Assembly (NCBI RefSeq): GCF_927798115.1
Contig: NZ_CAKMMG010000003.1
Location: 248,001-312,000, forward strand
Reading direction: 5' to 3'
DNA: 64,000 bases
DNA from: Paenibacillus auburnensis
Lineage (GTDB): Bacteria; Bacillota; Bacilli; Paenibacillales; Paenibacillaceae
Position numbers and translations under genes: made by a program. Shown piece after piece: positions 7,023 through 15,264 of the stretch. The notes beneath the pieces were generated by a model. The model was not told the DNA's origin. It saw only the letters and a list, made by a program, of their open reading frames with translations, and ran no database searches. Position 1 is the first letter of the stretch, and each line of letters opens with the position of its first letter.

Positions 7023-8695
7023 TAATCATACCTCCCGTTATTTTGAATGGCTAAGCGTTCATCCAACGAAACTGGTATATAAGCATCACTTGTGCCTTGT
7101 TCCTGATACCAGTAGACGGTGGCAGCGTACAAACATTGGTTACTCGGGCCCCACTGATTTCCTTTATACTTTTCAATATAGCCTTCGAAGGAATTCATGA
7201 AAGGAACATTGTCGCAAACTTGAAAACGGTTCACTGAGGTGTGTCCATTGGCATCTAATTCAACAAAGGGCTGACTGGCAAAGGCACTGTCGAACATAGG
7301 GAACGGCGGCTCTGCCGCCCAGGCATAGCCAATATAGTCCTCGCTGCCCGTTCCAAAGGTAGACGGAAAAGATTCGCCATCCACAAAAAATTTCTCGTCT
7401 CCTTCTCCCCACCACCAGTCAATGGTTTTCCGGTCTCCTATCCCGTACCACCAGGCCTCAGCTTCCTCATCCGGCTTCTCCCAAGTATTGTAAACGTGAA
7501 GATGGACACCGCAGAATCTTCCCCGGCCTTTTGTCAGCAGCAGCGGCCAATCCGGCCAGCGGTCACCACCTTCCATAAAGCGTTCGGTATCCAAATACAG
7601 ATACTCGTCCCGATGCCATTTGGCATGAAAACGCAAGAGGTTATCTGTAATAGAACTCATTAAAGATGTATATTGAAATTCAGCCGTTATCTCACACGGC
7701 TCCGTACCGTCATTTACAATTTCAATCCTTGCACCATCTGAGAACGGCATGTACCAATAGCTGTACATTTCATGTTCATTCATTCCCAGAGGTAGGGAAC
7801 GGTATGGCTTAATCCCTGGCGCGCTGCCGAAAAAATCACCCAATGGCGCCCATACAGAAGGATTCTCTTCATTATCCCATTTCATTGAAATGGCCAATTG
7901 TCGGACTAAGCTCCGCTGTCGTTCCTCGCTCTGCCTTCCAATATCAGTTCTTATGCGGATCATAGAAATAGCGCCAGCCCCTTGTTTATTAAACAGTACG
8001 GCTTTGCCGCCTGCCGGAACATTTACGGTTTCTGTAATGTTCTTGTAAGAGGTTTCTTCTGTTTTTTTAAAAGACCGGGTTCCCCTTTGCTGTAAAATCC
8101 GGTCCGCTTCAGCTAGCACAATAGCCGACATTTTATCTATGCTGCCGTTAAAGGAAGGCAAACGGATATTGGAAGGAAACGTAGTATAAGTAATGTGATA
8201 ATAAGCGCCCCAGCCTTTGTCCAGAAGCACTTTGCAATGTTGCTGAAAAGGTATGGGGATAAAACAGTTTCTTCCTCGTGACAGCGTAGGTGCCAAATTG
8301 GGAAAGTTGGCCGGGGCATCCTCTCGATTAAATCTGTCAAAATAATCACGAAAGGGTTGATCGATCACTGGTGTATCAGAATGATCGATAAATATCCGGA
8401 TGTGCCCTTCCTTGGGAAGAGCTGACCATACTCTCCAGATCACACCGGGTCCATCCAATTCCAAGGCCACAATACTCTCACCCTCCTGGCGGAGGAAACC
8501 TCCCCCGTCATCGTTAGCTCCCCAATCCTCGTATAGCCCCGTCTCGGTGTTATAAATGGATCTCCGATCATAACTGGAGAAACAACCCGACTTCTCACCG
8601 GCCTGCGGAGGAAACGCTAGTGCTTCAAGATCATATAGTCTTCTCACAAGGTCTCTATACGTATAAACGCTCTGTTCTGGCTCCACTTCAGTCAT
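7022..8695 (-). CDS. GH172 (DUF2961) difructose dianhydride I hydrolase/synthase or alpha-fructofuranosidase
   Basis: The 557-residue protein carries DUF2961 hallmarks: CFSSYDRRS near residue 40, GPGVIWRVWS near 85, then WWWGEGDEKFFVDGE and FGTGSEDYIGYAW. Founders of GH172 convert difructose dianhydride I to inulobiose and back; other members cleave alpha-fructofuranosides or D-arabinofuranosides. The Glu residues in the last two motifs (E431 and E452) are 21 residues apart, the same spacing I recall for the catalytic E270/E291 of the Bifidobacterium dentium enzyme. There is no signal peptide, so it acts in the cytoplasm. It lies in a fructan operon and is stop/start coupled (TAATG) to a small GH32. 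The family call is strong; DFA-I as substrate is inferred. Confidence 0.87.
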   Translation of the reverse strand: MTEVEPEQSVYTYRDLVRRLYDLEALAFPPQAGEKSGCFSSYDRRSIYNTETGLYEDWGANDDGGGFLRQEGESIVALELDGPGVIWRVWSALPKEGHIRIFIDHSDTPVIDQPFRDYFDRFNREDAPANFPNLAPTLSRGRNCFIPIPFQQHCKVLLDKGWGAYYHITYTTFPSNIRLPSFNGSIDKMSAIVLAEADRILQQRGTRSFKKTEETSYKNITETVNVPAGGKAVLFNKQGAGAISMIRIRTDIGRQSEERQRSLVRQLAISMKWDNEENPSVWAPLGDFFGSAPGIKPYRSLPLGMNEHEMYSYWYMPFSDGARIEIVNDGTEPCEITAEFQYTSLMSSITDNLLRFHAKWHRDEYLYLDTERFMEGGDRWPDWPLLLTKGRGRFCGVHLHVYNTWEKPDEEAEAWWYGIGDRKTIDWWWGEGDEKFFVDGESFPSTFGTGSEDYIGYAWAAEPPFPMFDSAFASQPFVELDANGHTSVNRFQVCDNVPFMNSFEGYIEKYKGNQWGPSNQCLYAATVYWYQEQGTSDAYIPVSLDERLAIQNNGRYD

Positions 8696-8743
8696 ATTGT
8701 GTGAACTCCTTCTTCAGTAAGATGATACTCAGTATAAATTAGA

Positions 8744-8795
8744 GAAAGCCGGAGTCATGGCGAAGGCTGACATCACCTTGCTTCCCCCGGCTTTC
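8744..8795 (-). other. Weak hairpin between SLH-GH32 and GH172 genes
   Basis: A 9-bp inverted repeat (GAAAGCCGG against CCGGCTTTC) flanks a loop of about 34 bases in the 109-bp gap after the SLH-protein stop. No U-run follows. It may attenuate or stabilise the mRNA rather than end it. Confidence 0.4.
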
Positions 8796-8804
8796 CCTTA
8801 ACCG

Positions 8805-11800
8805 TTATTTATTGACTTCATCCAGCAGCAGCGAGATGATTTGCGCGCTCTCCGCACGATTCACCATTTCATGAGGCATGAATACCTGATTGCCGCGCCC
8901 GTCAACTATCCCAAGCTCCTGTAAGGCTGCCACTGCACCTGAAGCCCAATCGCTTATCGAACTAGCATCCTTGAAATTGCTTTGACGATTAACATCAGCC
9001 TTCTGTCCTGTATGAAACAGATATGCTTTGTAAATCATGGACGCCATTTCTTCACGACTTATGGTGTCCTCCGGCGCAAAGGTATCTTTGCTTCTTCCAG
9101 TGACAATTCCCGCTTCGTATGCTTCTGCAATAGAGGAAGCATACCACTTCGTGGGTGCTACATCCTCGAATGTAGTTAAGTTCGTTCCTGTTAATCCGAG
9201 TGCACGAGTGATCAAGGAAGCGAACTCAGCTCTGCTTACATTTTGCTTTGGTGCGAATGCCGTTTCACTCACTCCCAGGACAATTTGCTTTGCAGCCATC
9301 CTTTTTATAACATCATAGGCCCAGTAGGAGGCATTCACATCTTTAAATGATTTATCATAAGTAAGGACGGCATACTTGCTGAAATGATTCACCTTTGCCG
9401 TCCATTTACCGTCCGCATAGGTTCCATCCCGATACTCCAGTCTGCCGTCATCTGCGATGTAATAAATGCCCGTGTGATTTTGGCGGGAGTTCTCCTGCGA
9501 ACTCAAACTGATTGTTACGGGTTTGGAGAACTTTTCAATCGTCTGTTTCGTTCCATCAGGTTTTACAATGGATAACTTGAAGTCATAGATCTCTCCAGCC
9601 ACGGAGATGGCTGCCTGATTCTTTTGTCCAGCTTTATCAACCAGCTCTTTGCGCTGCTCTGAAGATAAAGTATCCATTTCAAAAGAGATCTTCGCCTGCC
9701 CAAGCTCGCTGTCCGTAACCATTGCCTCCAGATCCTTTAATACCTCTGCAGGAACTTCAATCTCCACATCTGAGCTTTTAACCTTAAGTGTATTCTTGCC
9801 GTTATTTGCAGCCATTGTCACCGGAAACAGCACCTGCCGCTCACTCTTGGATATTTCGAAATTCAAGCTACTCTGACTGCTCTGACCATCAGGTTTGCTT
9901 CCAGGGAGCACAGGATTAGCCGGAGGACTGGTAGGGACAGGTGTAGTTGGATCTGTTGGATCTGTTGGATCTGTCGGATTGGTCGGATTCTGCACCTTAA
10001 CCGGTACATTGAAATCATCGACATTAATATGTCCGAAACCGCCTGTAGATTGGTCAACCACCTTAATGTAAAGCTCCTGGCCGATATACTGTGATGCATC
10101 CCAAATCTTCCGTTGATACTCCTCATAGTTGGTGGCAGTTTCTTTAAATAGTTCTTTACCGTCCGATACCCGGACCAGCGCAACATACAGTTTATCGATA
10201 TCACGCCCGCCACTGACCAGGAAGTTGATCTTGCCGTTCCCGCCAAGGACGAAATTCTGTGATTTCAGTGTTCCCGTTAAGCTGTCACCACCGGCTGCCT
10301 CGTTAAAACCCCACAAATGATATCCGCCCGGAATTTTATGCGACGGATTGAAGTAGATCGTGTTCCAGAAAAACTGAGCATCGGTCACATGAACATCCTG
10401 GAAGGCGTCTCCTTCAGTAATCCAGCCTGTTAAGTCTCCTGTAGCAAAATCATGGTTAGGCAGATCCGTAATATCGGTATACACCGAATTGTCCCAATTG
10501 TCAGGAACATCGACTGGAGCAGCCGGCTCACCCGTCAAGGCATTCATATTCCATACTTCCATCGACTTGACAGTTATATCGTTGTCGGCCCAAACCTGCA
10601 AGCCCAAGGAATCGTATCTTCCCACATAGACGCGGGTTGTCAGTTTTTTCTTGTAATTGGCAAAGGCTTCGACAACCGAGCGGTCCAGGAAAATATGCAG
10701 CTTCAGGTTCTCTCCGTCCAGATCCACGTACCCGCCTTGAATGCCGTCCACGCGCACATCCGGATCAATGCTGCTCTTGGTCCGGTCCACATTGAACGTC
10801 CCATTTGTCTTGTCATAGTAAATCAGCGTTTCCTCCTGGCCGTTATCGGAGCGCCGTACCTTAAGACCGAATTTCTGGGCTTCACCCGGATCAATCTCCA
10901 TCATAATCTCCAGCATGTCGCCTTTGACATTGTGTATCAATTGATTGGCGGCAGCCAAATTTTTGTCCGAGAAATCAACCACCTTATCTCCCCGGAGACT
11001 CTGCAATTCTTGAATCGGTTCAATACGCAATTGATCATGCTCATCCAGGCTTAGGGAAACTGGCAGTGCCAGATTATGAGCCCAACCAGCCTGATATTCA
11101 GCCTGCGGCGTTCTTACATTCTGCACCATGGAGTATACGACCGTTCTTCCGTCGGGGGTAACCATACCGCTCTCTGCGGTCAAATAACCATCCCCCACAT
11201 CCATTTTGGAGGGTGCGTCCTGATCAGGTATAAATTTGAAGTTATCTCGATCCCAGGATCCAATCCAGTAAAAGACTTCAACATCTCTTTGCACATCGTC
11301 AGCTGGAGGAACCTGCTCCGGCTTCTCATGGGGATTAACCATGAAAATGTATTTTTGTTTTCCTGCACTATCCTTGCCTAGCGGCAATAATACCGGCAGT
11401 TCCCATACTGTACCGAGCTCCGGATACAGATTTCTGTTACTAACATATAAAGGCCCCTTATATTCCCAGTTGTACATATCGTCAGACACGTACACCAAAG
11501 CTGTACCGCTGCTGAAGTCTTGAAGACCGGATGTCACCAGCTGATACCACTTATCTACCTCCTTGTCGTACCAAACGAATGGATCACGGAACTCGTTGTG
11601 AATGCCATTTCCATTCTGCTCGGTTACAGGCTCTGGATATTTCACCCACTTCTCTAGTTTAGGGTCTGACAAATCGGCCGGAGTTGCCAGCCCTGTTCTT
11701 TGATTCGGCGACAAAGAGTCATTGCCGGCGGTATAGAACAGAACAGGATTGCCGTCACGGTCATACGCTGCGCTACCTGACCATGTTCCGTCCGGATCAA

Positions 11801-14800
11801 GCGTGCCCGCTTCTGGTGCAAGTGCTGGCCTCACATTTTCCCAATGGACCATATCGTCACTCACCCAATGTCCCCAGTGGATTTGATGCCAGAATGGACC
11901 TTGCGGGTTATGCTGATAAAATAAATGATACTTGCCGTTATAATAAATCGGTGCATGCGCTTCATTCATCCAGTTTTGCGGAGGCATCGCATGGTACTGC
12001 GGACGGTGCTGATCACCGTCAAACACACTAGGATCCTCATCAATGTCACCATTTGGAATTTCCGGAACCACGCCGCCGTGGAGCGCCTTCACATTCTCAT
12101 ACTCAGCAAGGATCTCTTGACCCGTGAGCGCTTTGTTCTGCAGTTTCACTTCATCGATAAGTCCGCTGAACATATTGTAGGAGAACAATCCCGCAAACTC
12201 TGCAGATTTATTGTTTTTTCCGATAATCAGATTTTCCGTAGAAGGTGTAATTGGAACGTTGACAGGAGTCGCCTCAGAAGCTACTTCCTGACCATTTAAA
12301 AATAATTTAATGATTCCGTCCTTTTTGTCGAACGTAGCTGCTACGTAATTCCATTTGTATTTTTCGAGTGGATGGTCTTTAACCCATACCTGAATCCACT
12401 GTCCGCCAATGCCGACCTGCATTGACCATGTGCCGTGCCGGTACATCCCCAAAGCAAATCCTTCTGTCTTATCCTGATCAGACTGGTTCACGATAGCAGA
12501 CAGCTTGTTTCCGTCTCCCCATTCGTAGCTGCGTGGAGCGACCCAAGCCTCAATCGTTAACGCGTCACTTACTGGAACGGCATCTTTTGCATTAACCTCG
12601 ATATCATTTGAGTATCCATCGAATAGCAAAGCGCCACCTTTTACTCCGCGCGGAGTCCATCTTGGATCTTTGGAGTCCATATATCTGGCGTTATTAAATA
12701 CGTAGTTTACATCATGATCAAGATTACTTACTTCCTCATGTGCCTTTTTTCCTACGCCTTCATCAAGGTTCATGTAGAAAATGGTTCCCGTATTATTCGC
12801 TTGAAAAGCATCAACGGAGATACGGGCTTGATTGGATTGATCGATAACTTTGACATAAAGCCTCTTATTATAGTGCTTCTGCATTTTCCAAGAAATCTTC
12901 TCATTCGCACTGACATCCCCGGTCTTCTCTAGCAACGTGTTCGTGCTGGCATCATATAATGCGACGTAGGCTTCCTGCGGGTTGACGATGTCTAAAACTG
13001 TGAAGTTAATTGTCCCGGTCCCTCGAAGCGTAAAGGTATTGGAGGTAATCGAGCCCTGTCCTTCCAAAGTGGACTTGGCATAATAGTTACCTTCTTTGCC
13101 AGCTTGGGCATCATTGCTCACTTGAAATGCGTTGCCCTGAGCGGTCCAGCTCTCTAAATTCCCGGTTTCAAAGCTGGGATTCTGGATTTCTGTCGGCATA
13201 ATGTTGTCTACCATGACTCCTTCTTCGGGTACGAGTTCATTGAAGGTGTGGAAGGCGTCCGCAAAGATGACTCCCCAATCCGCATGCCCATTATCGACGA
13301 TCTCCAAATACAGCTTCTTCCCGATATACTTGGAGAGGTCGGCTTTATACTGCTCCATATTCGCAAGTCTCAGGCCCTGTGCGGGATCGGGGAACCCGGA
13401 TTCGTTAAATTCGGTGTTGCCGTACCTGGCAATCAGTTCACCTGTGTCCGCATTGATGACGTTCATGTACACTTGATCCGTATGCTTGCCTCCGCCCAGT
13501 CTGAAGGTAATCCAGCCTGTTCCGCCCAGCTCGAAGGTGCTGGACCGAAGCTTACCAGTCGCAGACTCGTTATACTTCAATCCGTTTAAATGATAAGTGC
13601 CTTCCTGGTTATACGGGATTTGTTCAACCCAATAGGTGGTTTCGTCCGACACGCTGTTCGGTCCAAACGCTTCGCCTTCTACAACCGTCCAGCCTGTCAA
13701 ATCTCCGGTTTCAAAGCTTGGATTCTGGACTTGATAGCGTTTGAAATCCGGCTTAATATCTTTGGCAATAATGCCCTCGGCTGGCTCGGATTCATGGTAC
13801 ATCAGGAATGCGTCCGCAAAAATCAGTCCCCAATCGGAGGTTGCATTATCGACGATCTCCACATAAAGCTTCTTGCCCAAATATCCGGAGAGATCTGCCT
13901 TATACTGCTCCATATTGGCAAGCCGTAGACCCTGAGCGGGGTTCGGAAAGCCGACGTCGGCAAAAGCACTATTGCCATACCGGGCAACGACTTGTCCCGT
14001 CTGGGCTTCCACGATATTCACGTATACTTTGTTAGGATTTTTCGCACCGCCAAGCTTGAAGCTGATCCAGCCGCTGCCGCCCAGCTCGAAGGTGCTGGAC
14101 CGAAGCACGCCGGTCGCAGCCTCGTCATGTTTCCAGCCGTTTAGATGATAAGTACCTTCCTGATTGTACGGGATTTTTTCTGCCCACCAAGTGGTTTCGT
14201 CAGATACACTATCCTGACCGAACGCTTGGCCCCTGACAACTGTCCAGCCTGACAAATCCCCAGTTTCGAAGCCTGGGTTTTCGACTTCATTGGGACTGTT
14301 TATTTCAATATCCGGCTTAATATCCGTGGCAACTGTGCCTTCCGCAGGCTCGGATTCATGGTACATGAAGAATGCATCCGCAAATACCACTCCCCAGTCC
14401 GTCGTTGCATTATCGACGATCTCCACGTACAGCTTCTTGCCTAGATATTCAGAAAGATTTGCCTTATATTGCTCCATATTAGCAAGCCGCATGCCCTGAG
14501 CGGGACTCGGAAAACCAACGTCAGCGAAGGCGCTATTGCCATACCGGGCTATCACTTGACCCGTCTGGGCCTCCACGATATTTATATAGGCCTTGTTTGG
14601 ATTTTTCGCGCCACCAAGCTTGAAGCTGATCCAGCCGCTGCCGCCCAGCTCGAAGGTGCTGGACCGAAGCACACCGGTCGCAGCCTCGTCATGCTTCCAG
14701 CCGTTTAGATGATAAGTCCCTTCCTGATTGTACGGGATTTGTTCTGCCCACCAAGTGGTTTCGTCCGATACGCTGTCCGAACCGAACGCTTCACCATTGA

Positions 14801-15071
14801 CAACTGTCCAGCCGGTCATATCGCCGGTTTCAAATCCAGGATTCTGGATTTGATAGACAGTATCCGTAACTGACACTCCCTCGTTAGCCTTGGGAATAGG
14901 ATAGACTGCATCCGTAACCGACAATCCTGCGTCAGCCGTAGAGGTGAGCGCCTCCCGGGTACCCACTTTAACTTCGGCTGCGGCCGAGATTCCGGGAGCA
15001 ACAAGCTGAAGAACCATCACCCCTATAACCATTCTGGAGATCCATACTTTGTTTCTTTTGACTTCTCTCAT
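8805..15071 (-). CDS. Cell-wall-anchored LamG-GH32 fructanase with Glu nucleophile, five fructan-module repeats and SLH domains
   Basis: The start is ATG 15071, 7 bases after GGAGG; a TTG just before it is less likely. Order in the 2088 residues: signal peptide (about 1-32); four NPGFETGD-type beta-sandwich modules (about 77-760, the first three nearly identical); LamG/ConA-like domain (about 765-1000); GH32 propeller and sandwich (about 1015-1515); a fifth module (about 1535-1695); Pro/Thr linker; a domain shared with the other SLH proteins here; three SLH domains (about 1910-2088) that bind the cell-wall polymer. The active-site motif is WMNEAHAP instead of WMNDPNG, so the nucleophile is E1037; D1163 (FRDPFVW) and E1224 (VWELPV) complete the triad. 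Endo-inulinases have such a Glu, and cycloinulo-oligosaccharide fructanotransferases are also GH32. It probably acts on inulin at the cell surface by endo-hydrolysis or cyclisation. Confidence 0.9.
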   Translation of the reverse strand: MREVKRNKVWISRMVIGVMVLQLVAPGISAAAEVKVGTREALTSTADAGLSVTDAVYPIPKANEGVSVTDTVYQIQNPGFETGDMTGWTVVNGEAFGSDSVSDETTWWAEQIPYNQEGTYHLNGWKHDEAATGVLRSSTFELGGSGWISFKLGGAKNPNKAYINIVEAQTGQVIARYGNSAFADVGFPSPAQGMRLANMEQYKANLSEYLGKKLYVEIVDNATTDWGVVFADAFFMYHESEPAEGTVATDIKPDIEINSPNEVENPGFETGDLSGWTVVRGQAFGQDSVSDETTWWAEKIPYNQEGTYHLNGWKHDEAATGVLRSSTFELGGSGWISFKLGGAKNPNKVYVNIVEAQTGQVVARYGNSAFADVGFPNPAQGLRLANMEQYKADLSGYLGKKLYVEIVDNATSDWGLIFADAFLMYHESEPAEGIIAKDIKPDFKRYQVQNPSFETGDLTGWTVVEGEAFGPNSVSDETTYWVEQIPYNQEGTYHLNGLKYNESATGKLRSSTFELGGTGWITFRLGGGKHTDQVYMNVINADTGELIARYGNTEFNESGFPDPAQGLRLANMEQYKADLSKYIGKKLYLEIVDNGHADWGVIFADAFHTFNELVPEEGVMVDNIMPTEIQNPSFETGNLESWTAQGNAFQVSNDAQAGKEGNYYAKSTLEGQGSITSNTFTLRGTGTINFTVLDIVNPQEAYVALYDASTNTLLEKTGDVSANEKISWKMQKHYNKRLYVKVIDQSNQARISVDAFQANNTGTIFYMNLDEGVGKKAHEEVSNLDHDVNYVFNNARYMDSKDPRWTPRGVKGGALLFDGYSNDIEVNAKDAVPVSDALTIEAWVAPRSYEWGDGNKLSAIVNQSDQDKTEGFALGMYRHGTWSMQVGIGGQWIQVWVKDHPLEKYKWNYVAATFDKKDGIIKLFLNGQEVASEATPVNVPITPSTENLIIGKNNKSAEFAGLFSYNMFSGLIDEVKLQNKALTGQEILAEYENVKALHGGVVPEIPNGDIDEDPSVFDGDQHRPQYHAMPPQNWMNEAHAPIYYNGKYHLFYQHNPQGPFWHQIHWGHWVSDDMVHWENVRPALAPEAGTLDPDGTWSGSAAYDRDGNPVLFYTAGNDSLSPNQRTGLATPADLSDPKLEKWVKYPEPVTEQNGNGIHNEFRDPFVWYDKEVDKWYQLVTSGLQDFSSGTALVYVSDDMYNWEYKGPLYVSNRNLYPELGTVWELPVLLPLGKDSAGKQKYIFMVNPHEKPEQVPPADDVQRDVEVFYWIGSWDRDNFKFIPDQDAPSKMDVGDGYLTAESGMVTPDGRTVVYSMVQNVRTPQAEYQAGWAHNLALPVSLSLDEHDQLRIEPIQELQSLRGDKVVDFSDKNLAAANQLIHNVKGDMLEIMMEIDPGEAQKFGLKVRRSDNGQEETLIYYDKTNGTFNVDRTKSSIDPDVRVDGIQGGYVDLDGENLKLHIFLDRSVVEAFANYKKKLTTRVYVGRYDSLGLQVWADNDITVKSMEVWNMNALTGEPAAPVDVPDNWDNSVYTDITDLPNHDFATGDLTGWITEGDAFQDVHVTDAQFFWNTIYFNPSHKIPGGYHLWGFNEAAGGDSLTGTLKSQNFVLGGNGKINFLVSGGRDIDKLYVALVRVSDGKELFKETATNYEEYQRKIWDASQYIGQELYIKVVDQSTGGFGHINVDDFNVPVKVQNPTNPTDPTDPTDPTTPVPTSPPANPVLPGSKPDGQSSQSSLNFEISKSERQVLFPVTMAANNGKNTLKVKSSDVEIEVPAEVLKDLEAMVTDSELGQAKISFEMDTLSSEQRKELVDKAGQKNQAAISVAGEIYDFKLSIVKPDGTKQTIEKFSKPVTISLSSQENSRQNHTGIYYIADDGRLEYRDGTYADGKWTAKVNHFSKYAVLTYDKSFKDVNASYWAYDVIKRMAAKQIVLGVSETAFAPKQNVSRAEFASLITRALGLTGTNLTTFEDVAPTKWYASSIAEAYEAGIVTGRSKDTFAPEDTISREEMASMIYKAYLFHTGQKADVNRQSNFKDASSISDWASGAVAALQELGIVDGRGNQVFMPHEMVNRAESAQIISLLLDEVNK
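9944..9981 (-). repeat. Short tandem 9-bp repeats encoding a DPT linker
   Basis: Repeats of a 9-base unit (GTTGGATCT type on the plus strand) encode the (DPT)n linker between the fifth module and the C-terminal region of the SLH-GH32 protein. Such units can expand or shrink by slippage. Confidence 0.6.
13190..14840 (-). repeat. Three near-identical ~550-bp tandem repeats in the SLH-GH32 gene
   Basis: Equivalent points (the GGTTTC of the GFETG codons) lie at 14831, 14267 and 13712, so the unit is 188 then 185 codons. A fourth, more diverged copy begins near 13169. Each copy contains SVSDETT, YNQEGTYHLNG and SSTFELGG blocks. The first two are almost identical in sequence, suggesting recent duplication or gene conversion. 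Confidence 0.85.
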
Positions 15072-15245
15072 CAATGAGCCTCCTTCGTCATTTCTTATTC
15101 ATGGCAAACATTCATACCTAATTATGAAATGGCTCTCCGTACACAAGGATGCATAGTCATGAAGTAAGAGAGGATTGAATGAAGCGTTTCCAAATCGAGG
15201 GGACAAAGCGGCTTAAGTGTTTTGTTGTATTATCCAAATAGTAAG

Positions 15246-15261
15246 GAGCGCCTAAGCGCTC
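15246..15261 (-). other. Small hairpin after the cytoplasmic LamG-GH32 gene
   Basis: GAGCGC and GCGCTC pair around a 4-base loop only a few bases after the stop codon at 15265. No good U-run follows, so read-through to the SLH-GH32 gene, 193 bp away, is likely. Confidence 0.4.
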
Positions 15262-15264
15262 ACA

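Noticed and set aside
11961..11972. Reading the Glu in WMNEAHAP as an inactivating mutation
   Set aside because: The same change occurs in three paralogues with the rest of the triad intact, and Glu at this place is known from endo-inulinases.
15185..15200. A cre site in the leader of the SLH-GH32 gene (AAGCGTTTCC region)
   Set aside because: Only about 10 of 14 positions match the consensus.
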